Shown here: positions 1 to 13,651 of the stretch, in pieces
Position numbering within the stretch: the stretch's first letter is position 1
How the letters are laid out: every line of letters starts with the position of its first letter
Assembly (NCBI GenBank): GCA_947311845.1
Contig: CAMZMU010000107.1
Location: 39,230,588-39,294,587, forward strand
Source: Poa pratensis
Lineage: Eukaryota; Streptophyta; Magnoliopsida; Poales; Poaceae
Reading direction: 5' to 3'
Length of the DNA stretch: 64,000 nt
Translations under genes and position numbers: made by a program
Notes under the pieces: generated by a model
Database searches by the model: none
What the model saw: the letters and a program-made list of their open reading frames with translations, nothing else
What the model was told of the DNA's origin: nothing

Positions 1-2089
1 ACCACAGCGTGGGTGGTGGAGGTCCCGGCGGCGCCGCCTCTCTCTCTTCCGCGCTGCCTCTGCCTCCATCCTCATCTTGGGGTGGATTGGCCTCTTTTCC
101 AGACGCGGCGGCACTCCAGGGAAGAAAACTATATAGGTGGCGGCGGTCTGATGTGGGAGGTCGGCAGGGCAGTGCCTCTTGCTTCTCCTCTTTCTTCTGC
201 GGCGACCAGACAGGTAGGCGCTCTCTCTTCCTCTTCTTTCTCTCACGGATTCCCTTCACCTCAGTGCTCCATCCTCACTAGATGAGGTTTCTGCCCCTCT
301 CCTTCCCGCACGGTGGACATGTGCTGATGTGCGGCCGTGCCTCTCTTTTCCTCTTCCCTGCACTGCACATGGTGCCGCGATGGTGGCCGGAACCTCTCTC
401 TCTGCCGCCTTCCTCGAGGTGATTTCCATCTCCGACCACGGACCCCCACGCCGAGGGGTCAAAGGACTCGCACGGCCGTGGCGGCCGGTGGCACCGACGT
501 TGGGCCCGTCCTCGCGCCAACACGGCTTCGACACCGTGAGAACCTCCCGTCCGCCTCCTCTTCCCCACCCACCGGATCATTGCAACTTTTTTTCCCGTTG
601 TGGTTAGATCAAAGCATTCCGATCTTAGCTCATTAAATTCTGAAGGGATTAGGTTTACTGATTCCGCTTTTGGCACGCTCGTGTTGTGATTGTGAAGTGA
701 GTGGTTTCGATTAACATCATCAGTCCATGTAGCAGTATATCTGAGGGATGTTTCACTTTTGACAGTACATGGAGTTTTGGCAAGAGATAAGTCTCATTAC
801 TTATGCAACTACATATTAATCGGTCATACACTTAAGTAAATCAATTAACTAATCCCACGACCACGAAACAAAGGAACTGGTGAAGTTTTTTGTGACAAAC
901 CTTCAATGCTTGCAGCAGAAAAATTGGCAGGTATGTTTGCTTCAGATTCAACAGACGCCTTTGCTGTAGCAAACCCAACTGCGCCTAGAGCGCCTCTCTT
1001 ACCAGGTTGAGGCTTCTCTCACCGGTCAAGAATCCTCGGCTAGGAGGAGTTAGGAGAGAACGAGAGGAGATAGTGTGTGTGCGTCCAATTCTCAGCTGCC
1101 GCTCCAAAACAGAGGTCGGCAAATTCATCCGCTGCTTCATTTTTGTAGCTACTTCAGCCATGCTTCTGCTGGGAGAAGGTGCTTGAGGCATGCTGCGTTA
1201 GTGCTAAATATTCTGCTTGTAATATCGGTTGGAAAAACGCATAGACTGCTCATAGTGTCTACTTACATGATAAATTTTTTCCCAGTAGTAGTACAGCTCA
1301 GTTTGCGGTTGCTTAGTTGTGTTGCCTTATGCTTATTTTGTACTCACCATTGCTCCTGATGGTGGTGGCCTTCTGTATGAAGGCTGCTTCAGTGGCTTCT
1401 CCTTCGTCAGTTTACTGTTGTTAGGGACGCCTCCATGGGTTATATTCCCAAGCAAAGGGTTTGTATACCTATTCTGGGTATGACCAGTGAATCAAGTTTG
1501 GGTACCTAAAGCTGGTTTCTCAAGCCCAGACCTCTAATTTTATATGGTCTTTGTTTAGTTTGCTTTTGTGCTCCTAGAGCAATATAGTCCAGTTTTAGTA
1601 ATCACACAACGGCTGAGTTAATGCTATCTATATTGGCACTTAGTCCTTGTCACTTGGAGTTTTGAATGCACTCTGTTACGAAGTGCATTTATCCTCTATA
1701 ATCACTTCTCAGTTTTGTTTTGTCCAGATTTCATCATAAAGCGGATGCATCTAACTATCAAATTGATGCGTGTACTTATACACCTCAACCTCCTTCAGAT
1801 TGTCTGAAAGTTCCTTTTGCATCTCATTGATATAAATCTTTGCTTATTCTACAGTGATTGTCAATTGTATTGCGTACATGCTTGCATCAGTATGTAGCAT
1901 ATATTATTCTTTACTGATTTCTTTAAGCATCTTCATGTCATGATTCGCAAGTACAAAAAACGGAGAGTGGATAATGCTCATTGCATTTTACATACAGGGG
2001 GAATTTAAGAATATCAGACAATCAAGTTGTTGGACTGGATTTATCTATTAGTATCTCACTGTATTATAGGGCAGTGATTCACATTCTGT
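1..2089. other. Unassigned flanking sequence, GC-rich at its left end
   Basis: The first ~600 bases are GC-rich with short open frames on both strands; the rest is AT-rich. No frame shows a recognisable domain, and the short frames overlap each other on both strands, as expected by chance in GC-rich DNA. It could be the edge of a gene or of a transposon lying to the left. I see no supportable gene. Confidence 0.4.
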
Positions 2090-2600
2090 TCAATAAACAA
2101 AATTCATATGTTGAGTTTTTCCTATGATCCTTATGCTCCTTTCAGATTGTTGGAGGTTGTGAAAACAATGTTTGTAAGCGCTATTTGGAGAATATTTGCC
2201 TGCAGGGGTTAGTTTCCAGGCCAATGTGTCTTGACCGGCAGAGTTAATGATGGGTGTTTCAATGATAGCATTATCCATTTTGGAACTGAATAGCATGCCA
2301 ATTAAATCTATATTCCAGGTTTTGTGATTTGGCAACAAAAGTCTTTAACTACAGCAGGATAAGTGAAAGGATGCTGCTGTATGATACTTCCGTAATCTGA
2401 AAACAAACGAGAGCTTCATATGGAGCTGCTGCCATTGACAATTTGACAAATAGATGCTTTACCTTAAAAATGGCAGCCCAAAAGGCCGACTTAGGCTTAA
2501 TACATGGTTTACTTATGTCTTGGCAGGTCATCAGTGTCAGACCTACTAGGTATCTTATCATACATGTCAACAATCGAAGTATTGCTAATGGATGCAAAAG
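2090..2600 (-). mobile_element. Degenerate LINE (non-LTR retrotransposon) fragment
   Basis: On the minus strand, pieces in two frames resemble the part of plant LINE ORF2 after the reverse transcriptase. About 2540-2480 reads FWAAIFKVKHLF, like the FWxxIxKVKxxF segment. About 2220-2150 reads DTLAWKLTPAGKYSPNSAY, like the zf-RVT pattern D-x-x-x-W-x-x-x-x-x-G-x-Y-S-x-x-S-A-Y. Frame changes separate the pieces, so this is a relic. The family assignment rests on remembered motifs only. Confidence 0.5.
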
Positions 2601-3849
2601 TAACCATCAGTTTGTCATTCCTATGTTCGTCATGCAGTGAAAGTAACCTTCAAACGCTGTCAGCATTAATCAAATATGCAGCTCATGCTCTGGATGGGTG
2701 ACCCCTCGCCCCCAACCCCGAATCTACTTTTCAATGTAAGAACATAGAGTATCAGTTTGCTACATAATTTTTGGGGCAGAGCTTCACACTTCCCCCCTTT
2801 TTCTCTTCCTTGAGAGTGCAAACGAAGGTACTTAGACCAATCAAAGACATCACTTGATAGGAAGGCAGACAAATCATCAAAAATCATATTTTTCTCATGT
2901 TACAAAGAACCAAAAGTATGATTTCTAGCATTAGGGAGTAAACACTGTTGTGTAATACACCTTCAGGATTTGTGTTGTAAATCAGTTTGCGAAGTATGTC
3001 TTCTCGCTTATTATTTGCGTCTTGGTAGTTCTTGACGGTGTTAAGCGAGGTGCTCCATGATTCTGTAAATTGTAAATGGTCTGTAGCCTTGACACCTTCT
3101 GCTAATGTACTTTATCATTCATCTAGCATACCATGACTGAAAAATCTAATGAAAAATATTCAATATTTACAATTAATGGAGTATGTGAACTATGTGTTTT
3201 GGCTATTATTTCTTGGTAGTTCTAGATGGTGGCAAGCAACGTGCTCTGTACTTCGTAAAGAAATTCGTGTGACATGGTATTATGTACTTTATGAATGTCC
3301 TATGAAAATACGGCTATGAGGTCCAATAATATTTGAATGTCACAATTCGTACTAATAGTAAATGTTGGATTTTTCATTTATTGTATCCATGGGCGTAGCA
3401 AAGCGCGCCTCAACCCTTCTAGTATGTAATGATGTGGGCACGAGGTAGGAGGTTCTTGTAGCTTGGGTCTAAGAATTCAAAAACTTATAGTGCTACTAGT
3501 TTTAAATGCATGTAATGAACTTTGTGGTTCCGTTTCTTCAAATGGAACCGGGGAAAATTCCCTACAAATCCAAAAAAAAAAGCGTTTGGAGGTTCATGGC
3601 GCCATACTGATGTCCTTGAAATAATATTTAGACCACAATGGACACCAAAATTTAAATTATATGAAGCAGACATCGTTCTCATGATACAAATGGTTGCAAG
3701 CCTGTCTCAGGTGGAAGCCATACAAACATTGACGGCACATTTATAGTATACCATTACAATGTTTCTGTTCATTCTTTGCAGCTGTGAGATGGCTGCCGAA
3801 AAACAGAGGTTGACTATGCTATGTTTAGTCGTTGAAGTTAAGATAGACA
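2601..3849. other. Intergenic sequence downstream of the POL2 copy
   Basis: AT-rich sequence beyond the POL2 stop codon. It should hold the 3' untranslated region and polyadenylation site of that gene, but I could not place them with confidence. No other coding sequence is recognised. Confidence 0.3.
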
Positions 3850-5539
3850 TTACCTGACTTCCAGAATCCATTGGACACAATCCTGAAGTAACTCGAACTT
3901 TTGACTGATAGCAACGTTTAGGAAGACACGCATCTTGGTAAGGAAATGCGGCGATTCTTCCTTGCAACGGAATGAGCCTCCACAGGAGCACTGCTCAGAT
4001 ACATGGGCCGCTTTCACTTGGCTGCAGCGGACGCACACCAAATCCTGCAAGTGGTAGAGCCTCTCTCGCTGGCGCACAACCTGTAGAAGTGCATTTTCCA
4101 TCTGCTCACGGTGGTATGGCTGCCCACATTGAGGTACCGCGCATCTCCACTCATGACCTTGGAGTGCTGAATCACGGCAGAGATCAAGATCTCGGCAATC
4201 ATTGCAATAGCTGCCAACATGATTGTATTTGTAAGATTGGGTAAAGCTAATATCAAGGGAAATGAAATAGGTGTTCATTCCGTACTCTTAACTTACAAAA
4301 TAAAAATATAATAAAGGGTTGCTAAAGTTTAGTTCAGAGGGTGCAATACCTGCAAATCACGTTTGGGAGAGTGAATGATGCACAGGGATCTTGGAACTGT
4401 GCCTCTGGAGCAAATTCCTTTACACGAACCAACTTCAGTAAGTTCTTTCTCATTCTCTGTCAGAGATATATTCGATGATGAGAGGAACATTTACAATACG
4501 ATTATGAATGTTAGAACCTAACCAAGTAAAAAAGATGAGGTGAAACAGTGGACAATTTCCCACTGCATTTTAGACATATAACGAAATGTAAAGGTGTTAC
4601 AAACGATTAAATATGAAAAGAATCAGTGTTTTTTTTTTTTGAAAGATTTTGATGAAAAGAATCAGTGTTGACAACCTAGCCAATCTGTAAGCTGGTCTGC
4701 ATACTTAATTCTAGATCTGTGACCAAGCTAACCAAGTAATAAAGAGAAATGTAACTATTGTCATTATTTGAAATAAACGGAGTTAAGTTTCAAGTCTGAA
4801 CAAAGCACTGTACTCTCAGCTTTGCAACAAATAATTCAACACGAGGAAAGGAGAATGGTAGATTTAGAGATTTAACAGAAATGGTCGGTACATAAGCTAT
4901 TAGACTGCATTTCACTTTATAACTAAGGTCTGACATAGGAACAGTACAGGCAGGACGCTGAACCTCATTTACTACGTTGGTGAATAGAGCAAGAAATAAT
5001 ACATAATATTAATTTTAAGTTGCTACGGACAAAAAGAAGTAGCTATAGATTGAGTCTGGGTTCAATAGAGATTTACCAGAATATCATGCTGAACATTCTG
5101 ATCGAGAGCAAGAACAGCACATATATGCTTAATGAACTCTAATGCAGCATCGCCTTTATGTGTGTGAGGATCAGGCTCTCTATTTGCAGATTCAACTGGT
5201 TCAGACTTGCCTTTTCCTTTGAAATGAAGAAGTATATCACTCACAATTGTAAGAAGCTTTTCAGCAAAGTAAGTGCCGATCTGCCAAATAAAATACAAAA
5301 TTCAGATTAGAGGAGGTTGAGTTTGTCAGTTCCGGCAAGCCCCGGTTATCAGACATACCACCTTCACGGGTAAAAAGAAAGTATAGTCTAGAATGTTAAA
5401 GAAAAATCCATTTGGATCATGAAAGGATGATACTACATGAGCACGTGGAGGCTAATGAAACCTACTCCCACAAATGGGTTAAGCAATTTCCATGATTACA
5501 GATTACTACCTATGAAGACCAATATAAAAAAATGGTACT

Positions 5540-5850
5540 TCATTACCAACAACAACAACAACAAAGCCTTTCATTCCCAAACAAGTCGGGGTAGGCTAGA
5601 GGTGAAACCCATAAGATCTCGAAACTAACTCATGGTTCTGGCACATGAATAGCTAGCTTCCACGCACCCCTATCCATGGCTAGTTCTGGTGTCCTCTGTG
5701 ACAGGAGAGTGCCACAAAAGCTAAAAGGCAGGTTCTATAGGACGGCGATTCGACCTGCGATGTTGTATGGCGCAGAATGTTGGCCAACCAAGAGGCAACA
5801 TATCCAACAGTTAGGTGTAGCAGAGATGCGCATGTTGAGATGGATATGTA
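5540..5850. mobile_element. RTE-type LINE fragment with inverted 5' part (POL2 intron 46)
   Basis: Starting with (CAA)n, 5542-5676 is, on the minus strand, the 3' end common to grass RTE LINEs and Au SINEs (CCTACCCCGACTTGTTTGGG ... (TTG)n). 5676-5850 then encodes, on the plus strand, the end of RTE ORF2 (F-Y-R-T-A-I-R-P-A-M-L-Y-G-A-E-C-W). The two parts of one element therefore lie head to head, as in a twin-primed insertion. No convincing target duplication was found. Confidence 0.6.
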
Positions 5851-7732
5851 CTTGCGAATGAGTTCAAATTAAACTTTATGGGTGTACTTGTGAATTTACT
5901 TAAATATGTGTATATTTCATATTCAAACTCATTGCAAGCTAAGAGTAACATAGGTGGAAAAATCTGACAAATGATAAATCAAAAGTAAATGAAAGGGCAG
6001 GCACGCACAAAGTCTCATGTTCAAATTCATAGAGATTTTTTTACTGTTTCTTCTAGTATATTCTCAATTTCATGTTGAACTTGAAGGGTATGTGGACATC
6101 CCCATGTAATACATTGCACAAGGACAAAAACAAATCATGTTAATCTGTGCCACACCATAAGTTCGTTGAAGGAGTGCAAAACAAACTGATATTGCATTGC
6201 ATAATTGCGTTAGATAACTAGAGTCAATGTCTATGTTATGAGCAGAGGGGGGTATTAAATGGAGCTACCTGCGCACGGAGGTAATCTATGACCTGGACCT
6301 CAAGATTCTCAGCAGCCATGATTGTTATAGACGGTGTACTTGATGCATCATCCCTTATAGCTGCTCGACAAACTACTTGCTCTTTCATGTATTTCCATGG
6401 AACATAAAGGAACTCAGATACGATTAACACAAAGTGATCCTGGATTTTTTTAGAGTAGATAGACCAAATACTTCAGTATCAATTACGGAACAGTTAAGGA
6501 ACATTTGATGCACAGTTGAGAATGACAGTGTCTGACCTGTGTAGCTTTGGGCAAGTATTTGCTATGTTCCAGCTTGACACAATGTCAATATCATTATCAC
6601 CATCTGAACTGTCGGGAGATGTTACATTTTGTGTTTTAGCCTGAATCCCGCCATAGTTATACTGAAACATAATACAGAACATGAAACATCAAGGGCGGAA
6701 GCGTATTCTCAAGACACAGTTAACTAATTAATCCATCTTAGGTAAGAATTGAATTGCAAACCTGATCCATGAACAGTAAGGAATGCCAATAGTGCAAAGG
6801 TTCCAGCTCTATCCACTCGAAAAGATCCCTAAAGCACGGATGCTCTTAGTCGCACTTAGGTGATAACACAAATATTTGCAGAAGTAGGTCAAACAGTACC
6901 TTGTCTGTAAGGTTTTTAGCAAGCTATCACAGTATGCACGTGCTGATGGCAAGTCCACTTTTCCAGTATCTATGATTATCTTAGAGAAGTTTGCAAAGAT
7001 AACATTAGCTCCAAGCTTTCGAAACTCGGCTAGCAATAGCGCAAAGACCTTCTTCATGACCTGAGAAAGTTTGACAATCCAAAAGAAAAGACAGATTAAT
7101 GAAAGTCAAAGTCAGAGGAAAAAATGGCCACATGGTATCAAGTGATACAGAAATATAAAAGAACACTTGTCATTAGGGAAAATATTTAGTACATCGCAAA
7201 TGTACTAGCAAATGACGGACAACTTGCAACTCTTAGGGGGAATAATAGACAACTTGCAACTCTTGTGGCAATAACAGAAGTCCCAAAGATGTAGTGTGAA
7301 ACATGAATGATAGGTAAGTAACATAGCTTACATTATGAAGGAGACGATGGAGAGCTTGGTCATGAAGTTTCGATCGTGGGCTAAAAATGTAGACACGTGA
7401 GAATGTGGAAAGCGGGTATTAAAGTTAGAAAATACAATTACTGAGACATTCATTTGCAAACATATGAATTATTACCTGCAAAGCCAACGGTAGAGATGTT
7501 GCAATATTGCATCAGCAAACACATTTCCAGAAGACACTGCATCTGAGATGCATCTTTGAATGAGTTGCTTAAGCACTTGGAAAGCAGGTAGACATAAGCT
7601 GGCATCATTAAAGTCAGTTTCGGTGCCATTTGGACCAGGAAGAGTGTCATTTTCAAAGCTTCCGATAGATCCTCCTTCCATTTCATCCACTTGACTGCTT
7701 TTAAGGAGAGAATTAACCGCCAAATGATGAAT

Positions 7733-8166
7733 CTGAAGATGAAATGTCAAAATGCAAACAAAAAAAATCAGGAGATATACAACCAGACATGCATGCAGTT
7801 TTGCAGGAGGCTAGACCCCGGACCAACTCTCAGATCTTCTTTGAGCTGTTTGCCTTAATGCCACTGGGTATTTGGACTCAAGCCCTCCAAACATGGAAGC
7901 ATAGATTTGGAGGACATCTATCTTTGCCAGTCCATAGGGTCGAAGACAACCTTAGGCGCATATTATCTCCTTTCTATAGCACCTGTAATTTTGCTTTATT
8001 TTGATTCGGGCTATCCATGGGGACCCTTTAAACTTTGTAAATATTAAAAGTTCATTAATATAGCACGGTAGGAGCCTCCTACTGTTTTCCGAATAAAGAA
8101 CGCAAATAAATTGCCAGGAGATACGGCATGAGCTTATTACATTCTATGAATGCATTACAGACCTAC
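7733..8166. other. POL2 intron 40, no recognised element
   Basis: A 434-bp intron with mixed AT-rich sequence. Part of it (7744-8004) is open on the plus strand, but it has no known motif and lies inside an intron of the opposite-strand gene. I see nothing supportable. Confidence 0.35.
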
Positions 8167-8395
8167 CTTAAGCTCAACAGAAACCCTTCTATACGCGCCA
8201 GGATATGTTAGCGCGGGCTGAATGACCTGTAAAATGAGGTCATATTCAAGTCAAGCAGCATAAGAAGTTGCAAAGAGTAAAACACCAGGTAACTTAAGAG
8301 AGCCAAAGAAGGATTCTCACTTCATCAGCAAAGCATGTATCTCCTTCATATGTTCCTCCTAAATCAGGAATACCATCATCAGATATCCACAGTAC

Positions 8396-10305
8396 CTAGC
8401 ATGTACGACATGTCAGTAAGCAACTTACGAATTAAAAGAAGTCAATGCCACACCATGCTAATTGCACTATGTTCTGTAGAGAAAGATAAAAGTAATTTTG
8501 AGAAAGCACACATGAAAGGGCCAATGAACGTGAAGGTAACGTGACAAAGGTCTGAGCCTCCATTCACGGGAAGAATCAACAGTCCAAGACCTGTTTCTGT
8601 CAAGTCCACCCCAAACTATCACAGATGTACTGTACCATGTTAGTTTTGATAACACTGATCCAAAACAGAATGGTTTTGCCACGTAATCTGATTTTCAGTA
8701 ACGTTTGATAGTAGTTGCTGCTGCAGTCGATGCCAGGCAAAAATACCTGACCACTATGTCCCCCTCCTCTGTGGAAGAGGTCAACCACCTTGCCATCACT
8801 AACCTCTGAACAACCATGTCTCATTCCCACAAGAAAAAGACGATTCTCTCCTACTTCTGGAGCTGCGAGAGCATGGAGATGACTGGATCTGACAGTGCCT
8901 GGCTCAACGATTAGACTCTGTCTCGCGAACTCTTAGACCTCGTGCTCAAAGGTTATTTGCCTAACAACCATACATATTAAAAGCTCTTCCTTTTGTGCGC
9001 TCTGCACTGGCTGTGTGTCCCGTCTCTGATGCTCCCAGCACAACATTGGCCTTGTAGGCTAGCACCATGGTCGTGTGGAGCTGAACGTGCTGGGAGAGGC
9101 ACCATGTACAGATCGGAGGTGGAGAGGAAGTGGTCATAACGCTGGGAAGTTGAGGTGGGACCAATTGAAGGAACTGTTGGGAATAACATAGTCGAGTGAC
9201 AATTTTGGGTCTGACGGCACAGAGTGGCAGGCAAACGAATCGGTTCTGGAAAATGGGCATAACAGGGAGGCGCACTTATCAGTCACGGAGAAGACGATAG
9301 GGTGGTTTTTTTCGTTAACCACATCCATATCAGCAAAAATCAAGTGACGTGCGGCAAACCAACGTTGATTTGGATCAACGCAACCAAAACCACACTTTGA
9401 AACTTCCTCACTGTGTAGTGGCAAGAAGATTCCCCGACTAAGATGAACTTGACCCGAAAGCAGTTCGTTCCTTGCAAAAATGTTCCAAGTCACAAGTCTT
9501 GTGTTCTGCTTTGTCCTTTTAAAAGTAGAGAAAAGCAACTCTTCGATCTTGAAGTATTCAAACATTTTGAATTAAAAATTGAACAATCAAAAACATTCTA
9601 TGTTTCACCCTCAGGCAGTTTCACAACTGGTTACTGCCGCATTACTGCCATGTCATCAACTTCCCATTTTAATCTGTTTTCATAGGTGGATATTGGTTTA
9701 GAGTGTTTGTTCTTGTAGCATTTGTTTGTTCATGGCAACAACATGGTAGTGATGTGGTGGACACATCCCCCAAAACCACTCATTAGTCCCCTCAGAGTAA
9801 AAGAGGACAGTATCGATATTTTGAGGTTATAGTTAAAATGTTTTGGAGTTCAGGGTTTTAGAGTGGACTTTGCCAGAGTTCAGACTTGAAATTTTGATGT
9901 TGTTTTCAAACATTGAAATAATATGTTCTATTGAACAACCAACTTCGGACTAGGCAGGATTGCTCCGAATTGGCAATGATTTTGTATAATTCAGCTGATT
10001 CCCAGCTCAAATAGAAAGCTCAACTGAGCCAGACAATTCCTGGTTATTTTGTTTGTTCCATGGCAAAACATATGTGATTCACATTATCTCAGAACAAATA
10101 AAGAGAAAATGGTAATAATGGTTATGAGAAGGTGACTAGTATGCCTTCACTACAAAACCTCTTATCATTTACTAAGCTGGGAATCTTGTGGTACAAAAAC
10201 AAGAGAGCATGAGGAGCTCACACAAGGAACGAAATAGAAATACTATGCAGTTGGCCAAATTAGAAAAAATACAGCCTAATTGCATTAACTCGACATAAAA
10301 CAAAC
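8396..10305. other. POL2 intron 38, long, with an unassigned insertion
   Basis: At 1910 bp this intron is much longer than most in the gene, so an inserted element is likely between about 8470 and 9700. A 143-codon minus-strand open frame (9134-9565) has no recognised domain. I could not find terminal repeats or a target duplication. Confidence 0.35.
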
Positions 10306-11379
10306 CTGCTGCTGGTCATGCAATGCCCTTGAGAAGAACACATCAGCAGTAAAAAGAAGCCAATCAAGTTCAAAGTTTCCCAGTGGCACCTATTTAAGTA
10401 AGAATTGATGGAAAACTGTAGAAGTCATTTTCATATGACATGAAATAATTCACTATAATGACAGTAGAGAATCTTTACATGTGCATATCTAGCGAGTGAA
10501 ATTCTTTCATTGAACCATTGAGTTGATGCCGCACATCGCTGCATGCTTGTTCTACCAGCTGTCGCTTGCCAACCAAGAGCCTGGACAAATAGGTATAAGA
10601 AAAAACAACACATCAAAGAAAGAAAAATTACAAGAAAATGTAATGACTACTGACAATAAAATGTAGTGACGACTGACCCATTACGTACCTGATAGTTGTT
10701 GTCCCGTGCCTTGCAAGGAATGGCTACACATGGGAAATCATCAAGTGCGCGTACAGAGTCCCTTATAGCTTGGAGTTTAGGGCATTCTATGATGCCTATG
10801 ACAGGTCCAGGATGTTGTTGTCTACAAAAAAATTACTTAGTTTATCATGAGAAAATATTTGAAACAATAATCATGTCTTGGCTAGTTTTCTTTTGTTAAA
10901 AGCTTCAACTAGTATAGTGCCAACTGCCAAGCAGCGTAACTGGTAGAGACAAATATTTATCAGTTTAATACCATTTGATGAATAAAAAACTATTCCCTTC
11001 TTGGTGTATGTATATATAAATGATGATGTTATTAATCAGAGTTTTGCCCAAACAATATTTTCTAAAAAGAGAATATTAAATTAAGTATGCTGGATATTTC
11101 TTAGTTAAAGATAGTTTTCTTAAGCATTATTAGCCAGTATACGTAATCAGTAAAAATTGCATATATACATGTTTGTACTTGTCAGTGTCACAGTTTATTG
11201 AAGGAATTCGATAATGTAAACAACTCACCGGAAAGAACCAATGGACTATGATTGATGCTTGGTTTAAACAGAAAATGGGCATACCTGTACTCAAGTAACA
11301 TTCTTTGCACATATTTGCTACCTGCATCAATTGACGTGTGATAGTCCACCTAAAAGAGAGAAGCAAAGAATCAGAACTT

Positions 11380-11593
11380 TTTTTTTTTTGAGAGCACGCA
11401 AATTGCGTGCCTTTGATTTATAGAAGGCAGAAGAGTTTTACAAGGGACTGAAAGCGTAGCTAAGTGGTAGCTAGGACAGTCGATACACCAGAAACAGAAA
11501 CGAAAACTACTCTCTCGCTACATGAGGAACACCAACACCACTACCTCTCCTGGCAATACTCCACATCTTCATGTCTTCCAGAACTCTCGCCGC
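11380..11593 (-). mobile_element. LINE 3'-end insertion (POL2 intron 34)
   Basis: A 214-bp insert begins with a poly(T) run on the plus strand, i.e. a poly(A) tail on the minus strand. It is flanked by an identical 14-base direct repeat, AAGAATCAGAACTT, at 11366-11379 and 11594-11607. A poly(A) tail plus a long target duplication is the signature of target-primed reverse transcription. It is 5'-truncated and non-coding. Confidence 0.75.
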
Positions 11594-13262
11594 AAGAATC
11601 AGAACTTAGCATGCTAAAAGAATGGTCAAATTGATGTTTTACATACAATCTTTTCGTCGTACATGGAAAGTAAGATTTTCACGCAAAGGGCCAAGAGTTT
11701 GGCAAGCATCCCGAAATTGCTTTTCAAGAAATGCCGGAGATAGTTCTTTATTGCGGAAAGGATTGACAACCACCGCATGTATTCTCAGAGATGTAGGAAA
11801 GTACATGATATATACGGCCCTTCCTTCAGACAAGCTGGAGATAAGAGAATCCATAAATCAGTCTCAAATTAAAACTAACTTGTGTCAGTCACAAGAAGAG
11901 TACAGTGGCTTATCCACAAAAATATTTGTACTCAAGTTGTCACTTATCCAGCGTATATCAGTAGTCAAGATTATTAGTATTGGTAAAATTATAGGTAAAG
12001 ATCACTAATGTTCATCCAGCCATACACATAAGAGGGTAAACATAGGTTTACAGGTCACGATAAACTTTTCATGAGAAGCAATTCTTGGGTCATGGAAAGG
12101 AGTAGAAATAGCATTTTATTCTGTGGTTTTCTCGGCGGGCCACGTGTAAATGCTTGAATGAATGAACTACTCCTGCCTTTTCTACTTTAACAGAGATAAA
12201 TAATGGCTATAAGTAATGAATCAAGGTAAAGTATATAACGGGTGAAGATTAGAAAGATAATGAACAAAAAGGCATTTACGGAAATGATAATCTCTCATGC
12301 AGAACATCTTAAACGCTAGTGAGAATAGTAGATTAGTAGTACCATAATTTTTACAACGAGTGACATATATAGCTGGTAATAAAGCACTGAAACTGATTTA
12401 GATCACTATTGTAGGTCTTATCATAGCCTATCGTCAGGCCTACCTGTGGTATAGATAGAAAAATGAAACTGTTTGTTCGAGGTATGAGCACTCTGCAGTT
12501 GTTTTCATTTGCAACTCAGCAAGATCCCATCCATCTTGTATACTACGTTTCTTTGCAGACTTGTCCACTTTGCAGACACAGCCAATTGGGAGAATAGCAT
12601 TAAGCTCCAGTGGGATTTTTGTCTCGTATATGCCCTAAATGCAATTTGAATGTTTATAAGGGGCGATAGAATGAAAACCATATTAAACCACATGCACAAG
12701 TTGGCAAATACTCACTTCGATATCTGGCTCTGCAAGATGAGCAGCAAGTTTTTTTACTTCAGCCCTGAACTGCTCTTCACTAGCAACAACCTGAATGTGT
12801 ATCCATTAAGTATGTTATATTACAAAGAAACTGCACCCCTAATTGCTTTTCAGCTAATGTTCACCATTTTCACCTCAATGAGATTAAAAGATGGTCTTCC
12901 ATGAGGAAGAATCTTCTTTACACGCCTTCCTGGAAACTCGTCTGTGACAGGAGCTTTTGAGTTTAGGTAGAAAACTCTAGGCACTTTGATAGGAATCTTG
13001 AACATGATCCCATCAGCAACAACCCATGCAAAAAACCGGCCAGGCGATGTACTTGGAGCAAGCTGGATTATCTGATGTAGAAAAGTATATACGGACTGTT
13101 AATTATCAATATAAATAACCCCAATAACTAAGGAACTTAATATATGATATAACACAAATACTACAGAGCATAATAAATAATAAATATAAGAAAAGTTACA
13201 TGCCTGCCAATGTGATCTAAAGTGAGACAATTCTTGTTTCTGGAAAAATGTAGATCGATTCC

Positions 13263-13651
13263 GGAAATCCATAACGGTGCATGGGTCTAGATGCACCCAC
13301 TATGCATTTTATTTTTAATTTTTTTTCAGAATGTCAAAAAATTCCGAAAAAAAATCCGGATGTAAATTACAGCGTGATGTGTTAGCACAAAAATTGGCAT
13401 GGTGAAAAAACTTTTTTAGCAACCTGTACAAAAAAGACAAATTTCCGACGCGTACATATACTATTCGGTATGTCCGAATTTGTCTTTTTTGCACAGGGTG
13501 CATAAAAAGTTTTTTCACCATGCCAATTTTTGTGCTGACTCCAAACATGTTCGACTACATGCAAATATTTTTTTTTGAATTTTTTGACATTTCGAATTTT
13601 TTTTTTGGGACAGCGGGTGCAGCTGCACCCGTGTCCCAAATCGCCGTGTCC
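13263..13651. mobile_element. MULE-type MITE inserted in POL2 exon 30
   Basis: A 389-bp element is flanked by the perfect 10-bp direct repeat GATCGATTCC (13253-13262 and 13652-13661). Duplications of 8-11 bp are typical of Mutator-like elements. Its ends, GGAAATCC... and GGACACGG... read inward, are weakly similar. The interior is a long imperfect inverted repeat: AGCACAAAAATTGGCATGGTG (13384 on) has its complement near 13520-13540, and AAAAGACAAATTT is mirrored at 13474-13490. Removing the element and one repeat copy restores the POL2 exon and its phase. Confidence 0.85.

Larger units (their letters stand above)
3850..8395 (-). other. POL2: POL2 exons 39-49 (C-terminal domain with zinc motifs), frameshift in exon 45
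   Basis: Exons: 8321-8395, 8167-8226, 7476-7732, 7332-7380, 6900-7060, 6762-6828, 6537-6661, 6269-6439, 5077-5280, 4350-4456, 3850-4210. Exon 45 is 125 nt between phase 0 borders. One A is missing from the run at 6558-6560, changing the expected S-W-N-I-A-K-Y-L-P to S-W-N-I-A-N-T-C-P. The last exon carries two cysteine clusters (C-N-D-C ... W-R-C-A-V-P-Q-C and C-V-R-C ... C-S-C-G-G-S-F-R-C), the zinc and iron-sulphur ligand region that binds the B subunit. It ends W-I-L-E-V-R-stop. Confidence 0.9.
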
